A stretch of 64,000 nucleotides of DNA from Lutibacter sp. (GCF_021647475.1 NZ_JAKIUR010000004.1:27362-91361), one strand, 5' to 3'. Counted from the first letter of the stretch, positions 8,254-17,480 are shown. The notes: generated by a model not told the origin, from the letters alone. Numbers and translations are program-made.

Positions 8254-9792
8254 ATGACAATGACTCAATGGTTTATATTTTTCTTACTGATTCAAGTAAT
8301 ACACTTTTTAGGAACTTGGAAATTATATAAAAAAGCAGGCAGGAAATCGTGGGAAGCAATTATACCAATTTATAATGCTGTAGTTTTAATGCGTATTATA
8401 AACCGACCAGTTTGGTGGATATTTTTACTATTTATTCCTATCATAAATTTATTGATGTTTCCTGTAGTTTGGGTAGAAACCAGTAGAAGTTTTGGTAAAA
8501 ATAAAAGTATTGATACCATTTTGGCTATAGTTTTACTTGGTTTTTATAATTTCTATTTGAATTATTTTGCAAAAGTTTCTTACGTTGAAAATAGAAGTTT
8601 AAAAACAAGAACTGAATGGGGAGAATGGGTAAGTTCTATTATTTTTGCTATTGTGGCTGCAACTTTAGTACACACTTATTTTATGCAACCTTATACTATT
8701 CCTACTTCCTCATTGGAAAAAACATTATTAGTAGGCGACTTTTTATTTGTAAGTAAATTTCATTATGGTGCACGAACACCTATGACCGTTGTTGCTGCAC
8801 CAATGGTACATGATACGTTGCCTTTGATAAAATTAAGATCTTATTTAAAAAAACCTCAACTCCCTTATTTTAGATTACCAGGATTTGAGGATATTAAACG
8901 AAATGAAATTGTAGTATTTAATTGGCCAGCAGATACTGTTCGTTTTTTTAGAGATCATTCTAAAATTCATGTGGATAAACCTATTGATAAAAAATCGAAT
9001 TATGTAAAACGATGTGTTGGTATTCCTGGTGATACCTTAGAAATTAAAAACGGCTATATTTTTATAAACGGTAAACAAACGGTATTACCTGATAGAGCCA
9101 AACCACAATATATTAATAAAGTGGTTACCGATGGACAACAACTTAGTACTGCTACTTTAAAAAGATACAATGTTACTGAAGGTCGTAATTTTGGTAGCTA
9201 TTATACACTTAATTTAACTGATAAAAATGCGAAAAGGTTAGCAAATAATCCTTTAATTAAAAGTGTAACAAAACAAATTACACCAAAAGGAACTTACGAT
9301 AAATCTATTTTCCCTCACAGCCCATTATATCCTTGGTCTGTTGATAACTACGGACCAATTTATATTCCTGAGGCTGGAAAAACAGTTGCACTAAATTTAA
9401 AAACGCTACCTTTTTACAAACGAATTATTAAAGTTTATGAACACAATAATTTAACGGTCAATGGAAATAAAATTTATATTAACGGAAAGCTAGCAAATAC
9501 CTACACCTTTAAACAAAATTATTACTGGATGATGGGTGATAATCGTGATAATTCAGAAGATGCTCGTTATTGGGGTTATGTTCCGTATGATCATGTCGTT
9601 GGTAAACCTGTGTTTATTTGGTTTAGTTGGGATACTAACGGTAAAGGTTTAGCTAATAAAATTAGATGGAAACGTGTTTTTACAACCGTTAATGGTAGTG
9701 GAGAACCTGTTTCTTATCTTTATCCATTTTTGGGAGTTTTGGCTCTTTGGTTTGGAATTAGTTATTATAGAAAACGCAAAAAATCAGCATAA
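8254..9792 (+). CDS. lepB: Signal peptidase I, long Bacteroidota form
   Basis: 512 residues, much longer than the classic 250-330. It cleaves signal peptides of exported proteins at the membrane. An N-terminal membrane domain of about 120 residues precedes the serine-lysine protease core. The catalytic Ser lies in MQPYTIPTSSLEKTL and the general-base Lys in NYVKRCVGIPGD. Box E, GDNRDNSEDARYWGYVP, is near residue 425. A large insertion (about 280-390) between the core boxes explains the extra length. A short membrane segment closes the protein before the basic YYRKRKKSA tail. Confidence 0.94.
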   Translation: MTMTQWFIFFLLIQVIHFLGTWKLYKKAGRKSWEAIIPIYNAVVLMRIINRPVWWIFLLFIPIINLLMFPVVWVETSRSFGKNKSIDTILAIVLLGFYNFYLNYFAKVSYVENRSLKTRTEWGEWVSSIIFAIVAATLVHTYFMQPYTIPTSSLEKTLLVGDFLFVSKFHYGARTPMTVVAAPMVHDTLPLIKLRSYLKKPQLPYFRLPGFEDIKRNEIVVFNWPADTVRFFRDHSKIHVDKPIDKKSNYVKRCVGIPGDTLEIKNGYIFINGKQTVLPDRAKPQYINKVVTDGQQLSTATLKRYNVTEGRNFGSYYTLNLTDKNAKRLANNPLIKSVTKQITPKGTYDKSIFPHSPLYPWSVDNYGPIYIPEAGKTVALNLKTLPFYKRIIKVYEHNNLTVNGNKIYINGKLANTYTFKQNYYWMMGDNRDNSEDARYWGYVPYDHVVGKPVFIWFSWDTNGKGLANKIRWKRVFTTVNGSGEPVSYLYPFLGVLALWFGISYYRKRKKSA

Positions 9793-9820
9793 TGTTTGTC
9801 ATTTTTTAATATTATTTGAA

Positions 9821-10438
9821 ATGACCTTACTTCAACCAACCTATTTTTCAACTATTGCACAATATGTAGCTATTGCTAAATCGAATAAAATAATTTTTGA
9901 AGTAGAAGATAATTGGCAAAAACAAACCTATAGAAATCGTTGCTATATTAATACTGCAAACGGAAAACAATTATTGAATGTTCCTATTCAGCATCAAAAA
10001 GGAATTAAGCAAAAAACAAAGGATATTAAAATAGATTATAAAGATAATTGGCAAAAACAACACTTAAAAACCTTAAAAACAGCTTATAGTTCTTCTCCTT
10101 TTTTTGAGTTTTATATAGATGATTTGCTTCCTTTATTTGAGAAAAAAGTTTCATTTTTACTAGATTTGAATTTTAAATGTCACGAATTTATTATGGAAGC
10201 TTTGCAACTTGAAATTCCTTATAAAAAGACTAAAAAATTCAGCAAGGAAACAACCTCTATTTTAGACGTAAGGAATTTAGCTATAGATAAAAGCCATACT
10301 TTCTATAACTTAGAACGTTATATTCAAGTGTTTGAACAAAAAAATGGTTTTATTTCAAATTTAAGTATCTTAGATTTGTTATTTATGGAAGGTCCAAATA
10401 CCTTAAATTATTTAGAAAAACAAAACTTAATATTATAA
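9821..10438 (+). CDS. WbqC family protein
   Basis: 205 residues from the ATG at 9821. The frame is open further left inside lepB, but the residues there are not conserved-looking, whereas LLQPTYFSTIAQYVAI right after this Met matches the usual WbqC beginning (QPxYFPxIxxY). WbqC-like proteins are found in polysaccharide gene clusters and, in Bacteroidota, after lepB. Their biochemical role is unsettled. The segment NRCYINTANGKQLLNVPI is typical. Cytoplasmic by appearance. Confidence 0.85.
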   Translation: MTLLQPTYFSTIAQYVAIAKSNKIIFEVEDNWQKQTYRNRCYINTANGKQLLNVPIQHQKGIKQKTKDIKIDYKDNWQKQHLKTLKTAYSSSPFFEFYIDDLLPLFEKKVSFLLDLNFKCHEFIMEALQLEIPYKKTKKFSKETTSILDVRNLAIDKSHTFYNLERYIQVFEQKNGFISNLSILDLLFMEGPNTLNYLEKQNLIL

Positions 10439-10441
10439 TTT

Positions 10442-10759
10442 TTGGAATATATTAGATTTATAACGCATTACGGAATGCATTTTTTAGTTCCAGGAATTAT
10501 TGCCTATGTATTTTATAAATCGCAATGGAAAAAAGTTTGGCTTATATTTATACTAACCATGTTTGTTGATGTAGATCATTTATTTGCCATACCCATTTTT
10601 AATCCAAATCGTTGTAGTATTAATTTTCATCCATTACATACTTATTATGCAATATTGGTGTATTTTTTATTATTAATTCCTAAAAAAACAAGAATTATTG
10701 CCATAGCATTATTGTTTCACATGTTTACCGATGCAATAGACTGCTTATGGATTTCTTAA
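10442..10759 (+). CDS. DUF6122-like small integral membrane protein
   Basis: 105 residues with a TTG start 3 bases after the WbqC stop. Three to four hydrophobic segments with conserved-looking polar residues: ITHYGMHFLVPG, FVDVDHLFA with two Asp and a His, NPNRCSINFHPLHTYY, and LFHMFTDAID near the C-terminus. The His/Asp pattern inside membrane segments recalls the YdjM-like metal-dependent membrane hydrolases, but activity is unknown. Last gene of the parA operon. Its 3' end overlaps the convergent small gene by 4 bases. Confidence 0.75.
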   Translation: MEYIRFITHYGMHFLVPGIIAYVFYKSQWKKVWLIFILTMFVDVDHLFAIPIFNPNRCSINFHPLHTYYAILVYFLLLIPKKTRIIAIALLFHMFTDAIDCLWIS

Positions 10760-10923
10760 CTTTTAAAACTATTAAAAACCCAAGCAATAATAAAAAATCC
10801 TACGCCTGTAATAATTGGAGGTAATATAACTTTTGGAGCGTAGAAACCTCCAATATAAATCATAGCAACACCCAAAATTATTAGTAACACTGCTGAAATA
10901 GCAAATACTTTATTTTTATCCAT
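10756..10923 (-). CDS. Small membrane protein (55 aa), CAL67264-like
   Basis: A 55-residue reading frame from ATG at 10923 to TAA. It has two hydrophobic helices (AISAVLLIILGVAMIYIGGF and IITGVGFFIIAWVFN) and starts MDKNKVFA. It is clearly related to the 58-residue gene at 12750-12926: both start M(D/N)KN and both end with GVGFF-x2-AWVFN. I believe this is the flavobacterial small membrane family known as CAL67264, which is often found beside ettA. No function known. The two paralogues bracket ettA. Confidence 0.72.
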   Translation of the reverse strand: MDKNKVFAISAVLLIILGVAMIYIGGFYAPKVILPPIITGVGFFIIAWVFNSFKS

Positions 10924-10983
10924 CGTTAAAAAATTTAAAATGATATTTTTCTAAAATTAGGTTAACTACTCGAAATAAAAAAG

Positions 10984-12675
10984 TTAACGAATTAGTTTTT
11001 TATATTTAATCCTCTTCGGAATTAAATCACCTCCCAAACGTTTCTTTTTATTTTCTTCATATTCAGAAAAAGAACCTTCAAAGAAATAGACTTCTGAATT
11101 TCCTTCAAAAGCTAAAATATGTGTACAAATCCGATCTAAAAACCATCTATCGTGGCTTATAACTACCGCACAACCCGCAAAGTTTTCTAATCCTTCTTCT
11201 AACGCTCGTAACGTATTAATATCTAAATCATTAGTTGGTTCATCTAATAATAAAATATTTCCTTCTTCACGCAAAGTCATTGCTAAATGTAATCTATTTC
11301 GCTCTCCACCAGATAAAGCACTTACTTTTTTATTTTGCTCACTTCCTGAGAAATTAAAACGACTTAAATACGCTCTCGAATTAACTTGTTTACCACCCAT
11401 TAAAATCAGTTCTTGCTCATCAGAAAAATTTTGCCAAATAGATTTTTCAGGATCAATATTAGAGTGACGTTGATCTACATAGGCAATTTTAGCGGTGTCT
11501 CCTACTTTAAATTCTCCCTTATCGGAGGTTTCTTCACCCATTATCATTTTAAAAATAGTAGTTTTTCCAGCACCATTTGGACCAATAACTCCAACTATAC
11601 CAGCTTGAGGTAATTTAAATTCTAAATTTTCATATAATAATTTATCTCCAAAGGCCTTAGAAACGCCTTTAGCTTCAATCACATTAGTTCCTAATCGAGG
11701 TCCATTTGGAATATAAATTTCCAGCTTTTCATCTAATTTATTTTGATCTTGGCTCATTAATTTATCATAATTTGCCAAACGTGCTTTAGATTTTGCATGC
11801 CTTCCTTTTGGTGCCATTTTAACCCATTCCAATTCTCGTTCTAACGTTTTTTGACGTTTAGATGCTTGTTTGGATTCTTTAGCCATTCTTTCCGATTTTT
11901 GAGCTAACCAAGAGGAATAATTTCCTTTCCAAGGAATACCCTCACCTCTATCCAACTCTAAAATCCAACCTGCAACATTATCTAAAAAATACCTATCGTG
12001 CGTTACGGCAATTACCGTTCCTTTATATTGTTGTAAATGATGTTCCAACCAATGTACAGATTCGGCATCTAAATGGTTGGTGGGTTCATCTAATAATAAA
12101 ACATCAGGTTCTTGTAGTAATAATCTACACAAAGCAACTCTTCTACGTTCACCTCCTGACAAGTTTTTAATAGGTGTATCGCCAGCCGGAGTTCGTAAAG
12201 CATCCATGGCTATTTCTAATTTAGTGTCTAATTCCCAAGCATTGGAAGCATCAATTTTATCTTGTAATTCTGCCTGACGAGCCATTAACTTATCCATTTT
12301 ATCTGCATCAGAATATACTTCTTCCAATCCAAACTGATCATTAATTTTGTGGTACTCTTCTAAAACGTTAACAATTTCTGAAACGCCTTCTTTTACAATA
12401 TCTAAAACTGTTTTGTCATCGTCTAATTGTGGTTCTTGCGATAAATAACCAACTGAATATCCGGGAGAAAAAACCACATCACCTTGATAATTTTTTTCTA
12501 AACCAGCAATTATTTTTAGCAAGGTAGATTTACCAGAACCGTTAAGCCCCAAAATACCTATTTTAGCTCCGTAGAAAAAGCTTAAATAAATATTTTTTAA
12601 AACTTGTTTATTTGCACTTTGATAAGTTTTACTTACCCCAGACATTGAAAAAATTACTTTATTATCGTCAGCCAT
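10984..12675 (-). CDS. ettA: Energy-dependent translational throttle protein EttA (ABC-F)
   Basis: 563 residues. ABC-F ATPase that binds the ribosomal E site and gates the first elongation step according to ATP/ADP ratio. Two ATP-binding cassettes: Walker A GLNGSGKST (about 42) and GPNGAGKTT (about 362), signatures LSGGERRRVALCRLL and LSGGERNRLHLAM, and Walker B VLLLDEPTNHLD and ILLLDEPTNDLD. The inter-domain linker is rich in Lys/Arg/Glu (KQASKRQKTLERELEW), as in this family. No transmembrane segments. It lies between two paralogous small membrane-protein genes on the same strand. Confidence 0.95.
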   Translation of the reverse strand: MADDNKVIFSMSGVSKTYQSANKQVLKNIYLSFFYGAKIGILGLNGSGKSTLLKIIAGLEKNYQGDVVFSPGYSVGYLSQEPQLDDDKTVLDIVKEGVSEIVNVLEEYHKINDQFGLEEVYSDADKMDKLMARQAELQDKIDASNAWELDTKLEIAMDALRTPAGDTPIKNLSGGERRRVALCRLLLQEPDVLLLDEPTNHLDAESVHWLEHHLQQYKGTVIAVTHDRYFLDNVAGWILELDRGEGIPWKGNYSSWLAQKSERMAKESKQASKRQKTLERELEWVKMAPKGRHAKSKARLANYDKLMSQDQNKLDEKLEIYIPNGPRLGTNVIEAKGVSKAFGDKLLYENLEFKLPQAGIVGVIGPNGAGKTTIFKMIMGEETSDKGEFKVGDTAKIAYVDQRHSNIDPEKSIWQNFSDEQELILMGGKQVNSRAYLSRFNFSGSEQNKKVSALSGGERNRLHLAMTLREEGNILLLDEPTNDLDINTLRALEEGLENFAGCAVVISHDRWFLDRICTHILAFEGNSEVYFFEGSFSEYEENKKKRLGGDLIPKRIKYKKLIR

Positions 12676-12749
12676 TGTAAACTTTTAATAGTTATAAAAA
12701 GAAAAGAGTTAAAATTTGTAGATGCAAAAAATGTAGTATTTAATATAAC

Positions 12750-12926
12750 TTAAACCCTTCCTTTTAAAGCATTAAATACCCAAGCAACAGCGAAAAATCC
12801 AACTCCAACAGCAGCAAATCCCCATCCGGCAACATCATCATATCTAAAAGCGCCTAATGCAATTAATCCTAATCCTACAAAAATCATAATTAATGTTGCG
12901 TATCCTAAAACTGTATTTTTATTCAT
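12750..12926 (-). CDS. Small membrane protein (58 aa), CAL67264-like
   Basis: A 58-residue frame from ATG at 12926 to TAA at 12750. It begins MNKNTVLGYATLIMIFVGLG and has a second helix ending GVGFFAVAWVFNALKGRV. The pattern of a helix, a short acidic loop (RYDDVAG) and a second helix fits a two-pass inner-membrane protein. It is a paralogue of the gene at 10756-10923. It precedes ettA in the same direction with a 74-base gap, so co-transcription is likely. Confidence 0.78.
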   Translation of the reverse strand: MNKNTVLGYATLIMIFVGLGLIALGAFRYDDVAGWGFAAVGVGFFAVAWVFNALKGRV

Positions 12927-12999
12927 TTAACTAGTTATTTGATTGTTTTAATTTTAAACAGGATACAAATATCGTAATTTTTTACGGGAGTACATAAGA

Positions 13000-13023
13000 A
13001 AACACACTTTTAGAAGTGTGTTT
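13000..13023 (-). terminator. Terminator hairpin downstream of the marR gene
   Basis: A perfect 10-bp stem (13000-13009 with 13014-13023) with a 4-base loop. On the minus strand the stem ends in TTT and runs on into TCTTATG, so it most likely ends the FMN-reductase/marR transcript. Confidence 0.6.
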
Positions 13024-13101
13024 ATTGCTAATTTTATTTTAATTTTTTGTTAAAATTTTGTAAGAACTTCAATAAAAATAATTCAGAATTTGTTTAACCA
13101 C

Positions 13102-13539
13102 TTATCTTATTTTATCTAGAATTTCATTTAAAATTTTTGCTTCTTTTTCAGTTATAGCATCCATTTGATTATCAAACTCTTTAATGTTAATTTGATTCAA
13201 TAATTCCAATCCTTTTTCAGTAATTTTAACATAAACTATTCTTCTATCTTTTTCACAACGAGCTCTTTCAATCAATTTTTTATCACATAATTTATCCATT
13301 AATCGCGTTGTATTTGGCGATTTTTGAATCATTCTGTCTTTAACTGTATTTACCGTAATTTTCTCATCTGCACCTCTTAAAATTCGTAAAATATTGTATT
13401 GCTGTACTGAAATTTGAAAAGGTTTTAATAAATTATTTCCAATAGTATCCAGCCAATTAGCCGTATATTTAATATTAATTAACGCTTTAACTCGCTCATT
13501 AGGAAACTTAGAATTAATATCTTTAGAAATATTCCCCAT
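13102..13539 (-). CDS. MarR family transcriptional regulator
   Basis: 145 residues with a winged helix-turn-helix. The segment ISVQQYNILRILRG is at about 44-57, the recognition helix IQKSPNTTRLMDKLCDKKLIER at about 70-92, and the wing RCEKDRRIVYVKITEKGLELL at about 94-114. These regulators usually repress a neighbouring gene and release DNA on binding phenolic ligands or on Cys oxidation; Cys residues are present at about 84 and 94. It follows the FMN reductase gene after 1 base in the same operon, so it probably regulates that oxidoreductase and itself. Confidence 0.92.
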   Translation of the reverse strand: MGNISKDINSKFPNERVKALINIKYTANWLDTIGNNLLKPFQISVQQYNILRILRGADEKITVNTVKDRMIQKSPNTTRLMDKLCDKKLIERARCEKDRRIVYVKITEKGLELLNQINIKEFDNQMDAITEKEAKILNEILDKIR

Positions 13540-13540
13540 T

Positions 13541-14071
13541 TTATAACGCTTTTTCTAAATCACTTACCAAATTCAAAAGTTTAGATTTTAATTGAGAATT
13601 AACTATTTTACCATTGATAAAATTATCATTAAAAGATGGAAATGCTAAGCTACCAACAATATTTCCTCCCATATATGGAAATCTACCTAAAGCAGCATCT
13701 AGCACTGTTTGTCCGCCTCGTTCACCAGGTGAAGTACTTAATAAAAGCATTGGTTTATTTCTCCAAACCTTACCATTTATTCTAGAAAGCCAATCAAAAG
13801 CATTTTTAAAAGCTGCGGAATAAGTTCCGTTATGCTCCGCTAAGGAAATTACAAATCCATCTGCTTTTTCAAAAATATTATTTAATTCTTTTGCAGCTTC
13901 AGCTATTCCAAATTCACTTTCAATATCTACTGAAAATAAAGGTAAATTAAAATCATTTAAATCAATTTTAATAAGTTCGACTCCTTTTATTAAGCTTCCT
14001 GTGTACTCCGCCAATGTTTTGTTGATTGAAGTTTTACTATTGCTACCTCCAAGTGTTATAATTTTTTTCAT
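13541..14071 (-). CDS. NADPH-dependent FMN reductase family protein
   Basis: 176 residues, flavodoxin-like fold. The start KKIITLGGSNSKTSINKTLAEY contains the phosphate-binding loop for FMN (GSNSKTSIN). The segment ADGFVISLAEHNGTYSAAFKNAFDWLSR (about 70-97; motif EHNGTYSAAFKNAFDW) matches the YNGSxPGxLKNAIDW-type motif of azoreductase/ArsH-like enzymes, and LLLSTSPGERGG follows. Likely reduces quinones or other electrophiles with NAD(P)H. First gene of a two-gene operon with marR, which fits a quinone or electrophile-stress response. Substrate not determinable. Confidence 0.9.
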   Translation of the reverse strand: MKKIITLGGSNSKTSINKTLAEYTGSLIKGVELIKIDLNDFNLPLFSVDIESEFGIAEAAKELNNIFEKADGFVISLAEHNGTYSAAFKNAFDWLSRINGKVWRNKPMLLLSTSPGERGGQTVLDAALGRFPYMGGNIVGSLAFPSFNDNFINGKIVNSQLKSKLLNLVSDLEKAL

Positions 14072-14093
14072 TTTTTTAGTTTAAATTAGATTA

Positions 14094-14129
14094 CAAATAT
14101 ACAAAAATTATTCAATAATTACCTAGGTA
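14094..14129 (-). promoter_or_regulatory. Promoter and candidate MarR operator of the FMN-reductase/marR operon
   Basis: On the minus strand 14101-14094 reads TATATTTG, an exact TAnnTTTG -7 element 23 bases from the gene start. At 14120-14129 the palindrome TACCTAGGTA sits where the -33 element would be, so a bound MarR dimer would block this promoter. Operator assignment is inferred. Confidence 0.5.
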
Positions 14130-14203
14130 TTTATTTCCACGATATTTATTAAAGAAAATTCATATTCATTTTGTACTTTAGCATCACTAAATACATTATT
14201 TAT

Positions 14204-15832
14204 ATGAATTTAAACTTCAATAAAAACGAAGATTTTAATAAACTACAATCCACCGAATTAAAGAAAAAACTTTTAAAAGTTTATAAAGGTGGCGGAAAAG
14301 ATAAAATAGAAAAACATAAAGCCAAGGGAAAATTAACTGCACGTGAACGAATAAATTATTTATTTGACAAAAACAGTAATTCCATAGAAATTGGAGCTTT
14401 AGCTGGAGACCAAATGTATCAAGAACACGGTGGATGCCCTTCTGGTGGTGTAATTGTTAAAATTGGGTATATTCAAAACAAACAATGTATAGTAGTGGCA
14501 AACGATGCTACGGTAAAAGCTGGAGCCTGGTTTCCTATTACTGGAAAAAAGAATTTAAGAGCTCAAGAAATTGCCATTGAAAATAAAATTCCTATCATTT
14601 ATTTAGTAGATAGTGCAGGTGTTTATTTGCCAATGCAAGATGAAATTTTTCCTGATAAAGAACATTTTGGACGAATTTTTAGAAATAATGCTATTATGAG
14701 TAGTATGGGAATTACTCAAATTTCAGCAGTTATGGGAAGTTGTGTAGCAGGCGGAGCTTATTTACCAATTATGAGTGATGAAGCTTTGATTGTTGACAAA
14801 ACAGGAAGTATTTTTTTAGCAGGAAGCTATTTGGTAAAGGCTGCTATAGGAGAAAATATTGATAATGAAACCTTAGGTGGAGCAACAACTCATTGTGAAA
14901 TTAGTGGAGTTACTGATTATAAATCTAAAGATGATTATGATGCTTTAGATAAAATTAAAAATATAGTTAATAAAATTGGTGATTATAATAAAGCTGGTTT
15001 TAATAGAATTCAAGCTAAAAAGCCTACTGAAAAAGAAGATGATATCTTTGGAATTTTACCAATTTCTAGAACCGATCAATATGATATGCACGAAATTATT
15101 AAGCGTATTGTAGATAATTCAGAATTAGAAGAATATAAAAAAGAGTATGGTAAAACTATTATTTGTGGCTATGCCAGAATTGATGGGTGGGCTGTTGGAA
15201 TTGTAGCTAACCAACGAAAAGTAGTTAAAAATGCAAATAAAGAAATGCAATTTGGTGGCGTTATTTATTCAGATTCTGCAGATAAAGCTACTCGATTTAT
15301 AGCTAATTGTAATCAGAAAAAAATTCCGTTAGTATTTTTACAAGATGTTACCGGATTTATGGTTGGAAGCAAAAGTGAACACGGTGGTATTATTAAAGAT
15401 GGTGCAAAAATGGTAAATGCAGTTAGCAATTCGGTAGTGCCAAAATTTACGGTTATTATAGGAAACTCTTATGGTGCAGGAAATTATGCAATGTGTGGTA
15501 AAGCCTATGACCCAAGGTTAATTGTGGCTTGGCCTTCTGCCAGACTTGCTGTTATGGGCGGTGAACAGGCAGCGAAAGTTTTATTACAAATTGAAACAGC
15601 TTCCTTAAAAAAACAAGGAGTTAAAATCTCAGCAAAAAAAGAAAAAGAAATTTTAGATTCAATTAAACAACGATATGATACACAAACTTCTCCATATTAT
15701 GCTGCAGCACGTTTATGGACCGATGCAGTTATAAATCCGTTAAATACCAGAAAATGGATTAGTATGGGAATTGAAGCTGCCAACCACGCTCCTATTGAAA
15801 AACAATTTAACTTAGGAATAATTCAAGTTTAA
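14204..15832 (+). CDS. Acyl-CoA carboxylase beta subunit (carboxyltransferase)
   Basis: 542 residues from the ATG at 14204. An in-frame ATG 33 bases earlier (14171) gives an unconserved MYFSITKYIIY leader and falls before a TACTTTAG -7-like box, so it is rejected. The enzyme transfers carboxyl from biotin to propionyl-, methylcrotonyl- or a similar acyl-CoA. Motifs: GKLTARERINYLFD (about 44), HGGCPSGGVIVKIG, oxyanion glycines in SCVAGGAYLPIMSDEA (about 180), and the second-half GNSYGAGNYAMCGKAYDP with AWPSARLAVMGGEQAAKV. The biotin-carrying alpha subunit is not next to it. QTSPYYAAARLWTDAVI near the end favours the methylcrotonyl/propionyl class. Confidence 0.92.
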   Translation: MNLNFNKNEDFNKLQSTELKKKLLKVYKGGGKDKIEKHKAKGKLTARERINYLFDKNSNSIEIGALAGDQMYQEHGGCPSGGVIVKIGYIQNKQCIVVANDATVKAGAWFPITGKKNLRAQEIAIENKIPIIYLVDSAGVYLPMQDEIFPDKEHFGRIFRNNAIMSSMGITQISAVMGSCVAGGAYLPIMSDEALIVDKTGSIFLAGSYLVKAAIGENIDNETLGGATTHCEISGVTDYKSKDDYDALDKIKNIVNKIGDYNKAGFNRIQAKKPTEKEDDIFGILPISRTDQYDMHEIIKRIVDNSELEEYKKEYGKTIICGYARIDGWAVGIVANQRKVVKNANKEMQFGGVIYSDSADKATRFIANCNQKKIPLVFLQDVTGFMVGSKSEHGGIIKDGAKMVNAVSNSVVPKFTVIIGNSYGAGNYAMCGKAYDPRLIVAWPSARLAVMGGEQAAKVLLQIETASLKKQGVKISAKKEKEILDSIKQRYDTQTSPYYAAARLWTDAVINPLNTRKWISMGIEAANHAPIEKQFNLGIIQV

Positions 15833-15851
15833 AAATTTATTTTTAACTCCT

Positions 15852-17273
15852 GTGAAAAATAAAATTAATTTAACTGAAGGATCCATCTTAAAATCGATAA
15901 TTGCATTATCTGTTCCTATAGTTTTTGCTAATTTTTTACAAACTGCTTATCAATTAACAGATACCTTTTGGGTTGGAAGACTGGGAACTAGTGCTATTGC
16001 AGCGGTTTCAATTAGTTTTCCAATCATTTTTTTTATGGTTTCATTAGGAGGAGGTTTAGCTATGGCAGGAACTATTCTTGTTTCTCAATATAAGGGAAAA
16101 GGAGATCAAAAGGCTATTAATCACATTACTTCCCAAACATTATTATTGGTTATTCTTATTTCTATTATTCTAGCAGCTATTGGATATTTTTCATCTTCGC
16201 ATATTATCCGTTTAATGGGTACAGAAAAAGATGTTTTTTTAAGTGCCGTATCATATATGAAGATTTCATTTTTAGGAATGGTATTTATGTTTACCTATAT
16301 GGTTTTCCAATCACTGATGAGAGGTGTTGGTAATGTTAAAACACCTGCATTAATTGTTTTGGGGACTGTTTTACTAAATCTTTTTCTTGACCCTTTATTT
16401 ATTTTTGGCTACCGTTTTATTCCAGCTTATGGAGTTACTGGAGCAGCTATTGCTACAATTTCTACACAAGGAATTTCTGCTATTATTGGTATATTTATTC
16501 TACTAAAAGGAAAACGACAAATAAAACTTTATCCAAATGATTTAAAACCTGACTTTCCTTTATTAAAAAAAATGTTTAAACTAGGTTTTCCTACTTCAAT
16601 AGAACAATCTACAAGAGCATTAGGTATAACAGGAATGACTTTTTTGGTTGCTCAATTTGGAACACTTACCATTGCTGCTTTTGGTATTGGCAGCCGAATA
16701 TTAAGTTTTATTATAATTCCCGCCATTGGATTATCAATGGCCACCTCTACATTAGTTGGTCAAAATTTGGGTGCAGGCAAAACAATTAGGGCTGAAAAAA
16801 TTGTAAAACTAAGTTCTTTAGCTGGCTTTATTTTTTTAACCATTATTGGAATTATCACCTTTATATTTGCAAAAGAAATTGCTACAATATTTATTCCAGG
16901 AGAACTAGAAACAATTAAATCTAGTACTTTATTCATTAAAATAATGTCCTTAACTTTTGGGTTTATTGGAATACAAATGGCTTTAAACGGAGCTTTTAGA
17001 GGCTCTGGAAACACTATGATTTCAATGGTATTATCAATTATTTCATTATGGATTTTAAGAATTCCACTGGCTTATATTCTTTCAAAATACACCGATTTTA
17101 AAACTGTTGGCTTATGGTTAGCTTTTCCTATTTCAAATATAATTGCAGCAATTATAACTATAATTTGGTTTGCCAAAGGAACTTGGAAAAAGAAAAAAAT
17201 TACAGAAGAAATAAAACTTAAAAGAGATACAACTAAAGAAACCATTATTGAAGAAGGATTAAACTCATTATAA
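15852..17273 (+). CDS. MATE family efflux transporter
   Basis: 473 residues with GTG start (KNKINLTEGSILKSI), 19 bases after the carboxylase. Twelve hydrophobic segments in two homologous halves. The first half has ALSVPIVFANFLQTAYQLTDTFWVGRLG, the classic MATE entry region, and GVGNVKTPALIVLG; the second half has FPTSIEQSTRALG and NGAFRGSGNTMIS. These proteins export drugs or cationic metabolites using a Na+ or H+ gradient. The terminal 40 residues are a charged cytoplasmic tail (KRDTTKETIIEEG). Substrate unknown. The last bases are followed by a repeat element. Confidence 0.93.
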   Translation: MKNKINLTEGSILKSIIALSVPIVFANFLQTAYQLTDTFWVGRLGTSAIAAVSISFPIIFFMVSLGGGLAMAGTILVSQYKGKGDQKAINHITSQTLLLVILISIILAAIGYFSSSHIIRLMGTEKDVFLSAVSYMKISFLGMVFMFTYMVFQSLMRGVGNVKTPALIVLGTVLLNLFLDPLFIFGYRFIPAYGVTGAAIATISTQGISAIIGIFILLKGKRQIKLYPNDLKPDFPLLKKMFKLGFPTSIEQSTRALGITGMTFLVAQFGTLTIAAFGIGSRILSFIIIPAIGLSMATSTLVGQNLGAGKTIRAEKIVKLSSLAGFIFLTIIGIITFIFAKEIATIFIPGELETIKSSTLFIKIMSLTFGFIGIQMALNGAFRGSGNTMISMVLSIISLWILRIPLAYILSKYTDFKTVGLWLAFPISNIIAAIITIIWFAKGTWKKKKITEEIKLKRDTTKETIIEEGLNSL

Positions 17274-17290
17274 TATTAAATATTATTTTA

Positions 17291-17480
17291 TCTGATTGTC
17301 CGTAATCTTACATAACGTTCGTCACCCTGAACCTGCCAGTAGCAGGGGGACTTGTTTCAGGGTCGTATTCAATAAAACACTGATTATCAAACGGAAATGA
17401 GATGCTGAAACGAGCCTGCCTTGCCGACAGGCAGGTTCAGCATGACGTTGTTTTTTATTATTACTAATTACGGACATACA
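17291..17480. repeat. MITE-like palindromic element, family B, copy 1
   Basis: 190-bp element with outer inverted repeats (TGTCCGTAAT near 17295 and ATTACGGACA near 17466-17478) enclosing nested palindromes of the GTCACCCTGAA / TTCAGCATGACG type and a CCTGCC-rich hairpin. It is flanked by ATTATTTTA on both sides (17282-17290 and 17481-17489), which looks like a 9-bp target duplication. It fills the 283-bp spacer between the convergent MATE and MFS genes, where its folded RNA could act as a bidirectional terminator. Confidence 0.7.

Noticed and set aside
9674..9820. Longer WbqC frame reaching into lepB
   Set aside because: The upstream residues are the out-of-frame translation of lepB. The conserved start is at 9821.
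14171..14203. Earlier in-frame ATG for the acyl-CoA carboxylase
   Set aside because: It overlaps a likely -7 element and adds an unconserved 11-residue leader, so 14204 is preferred.
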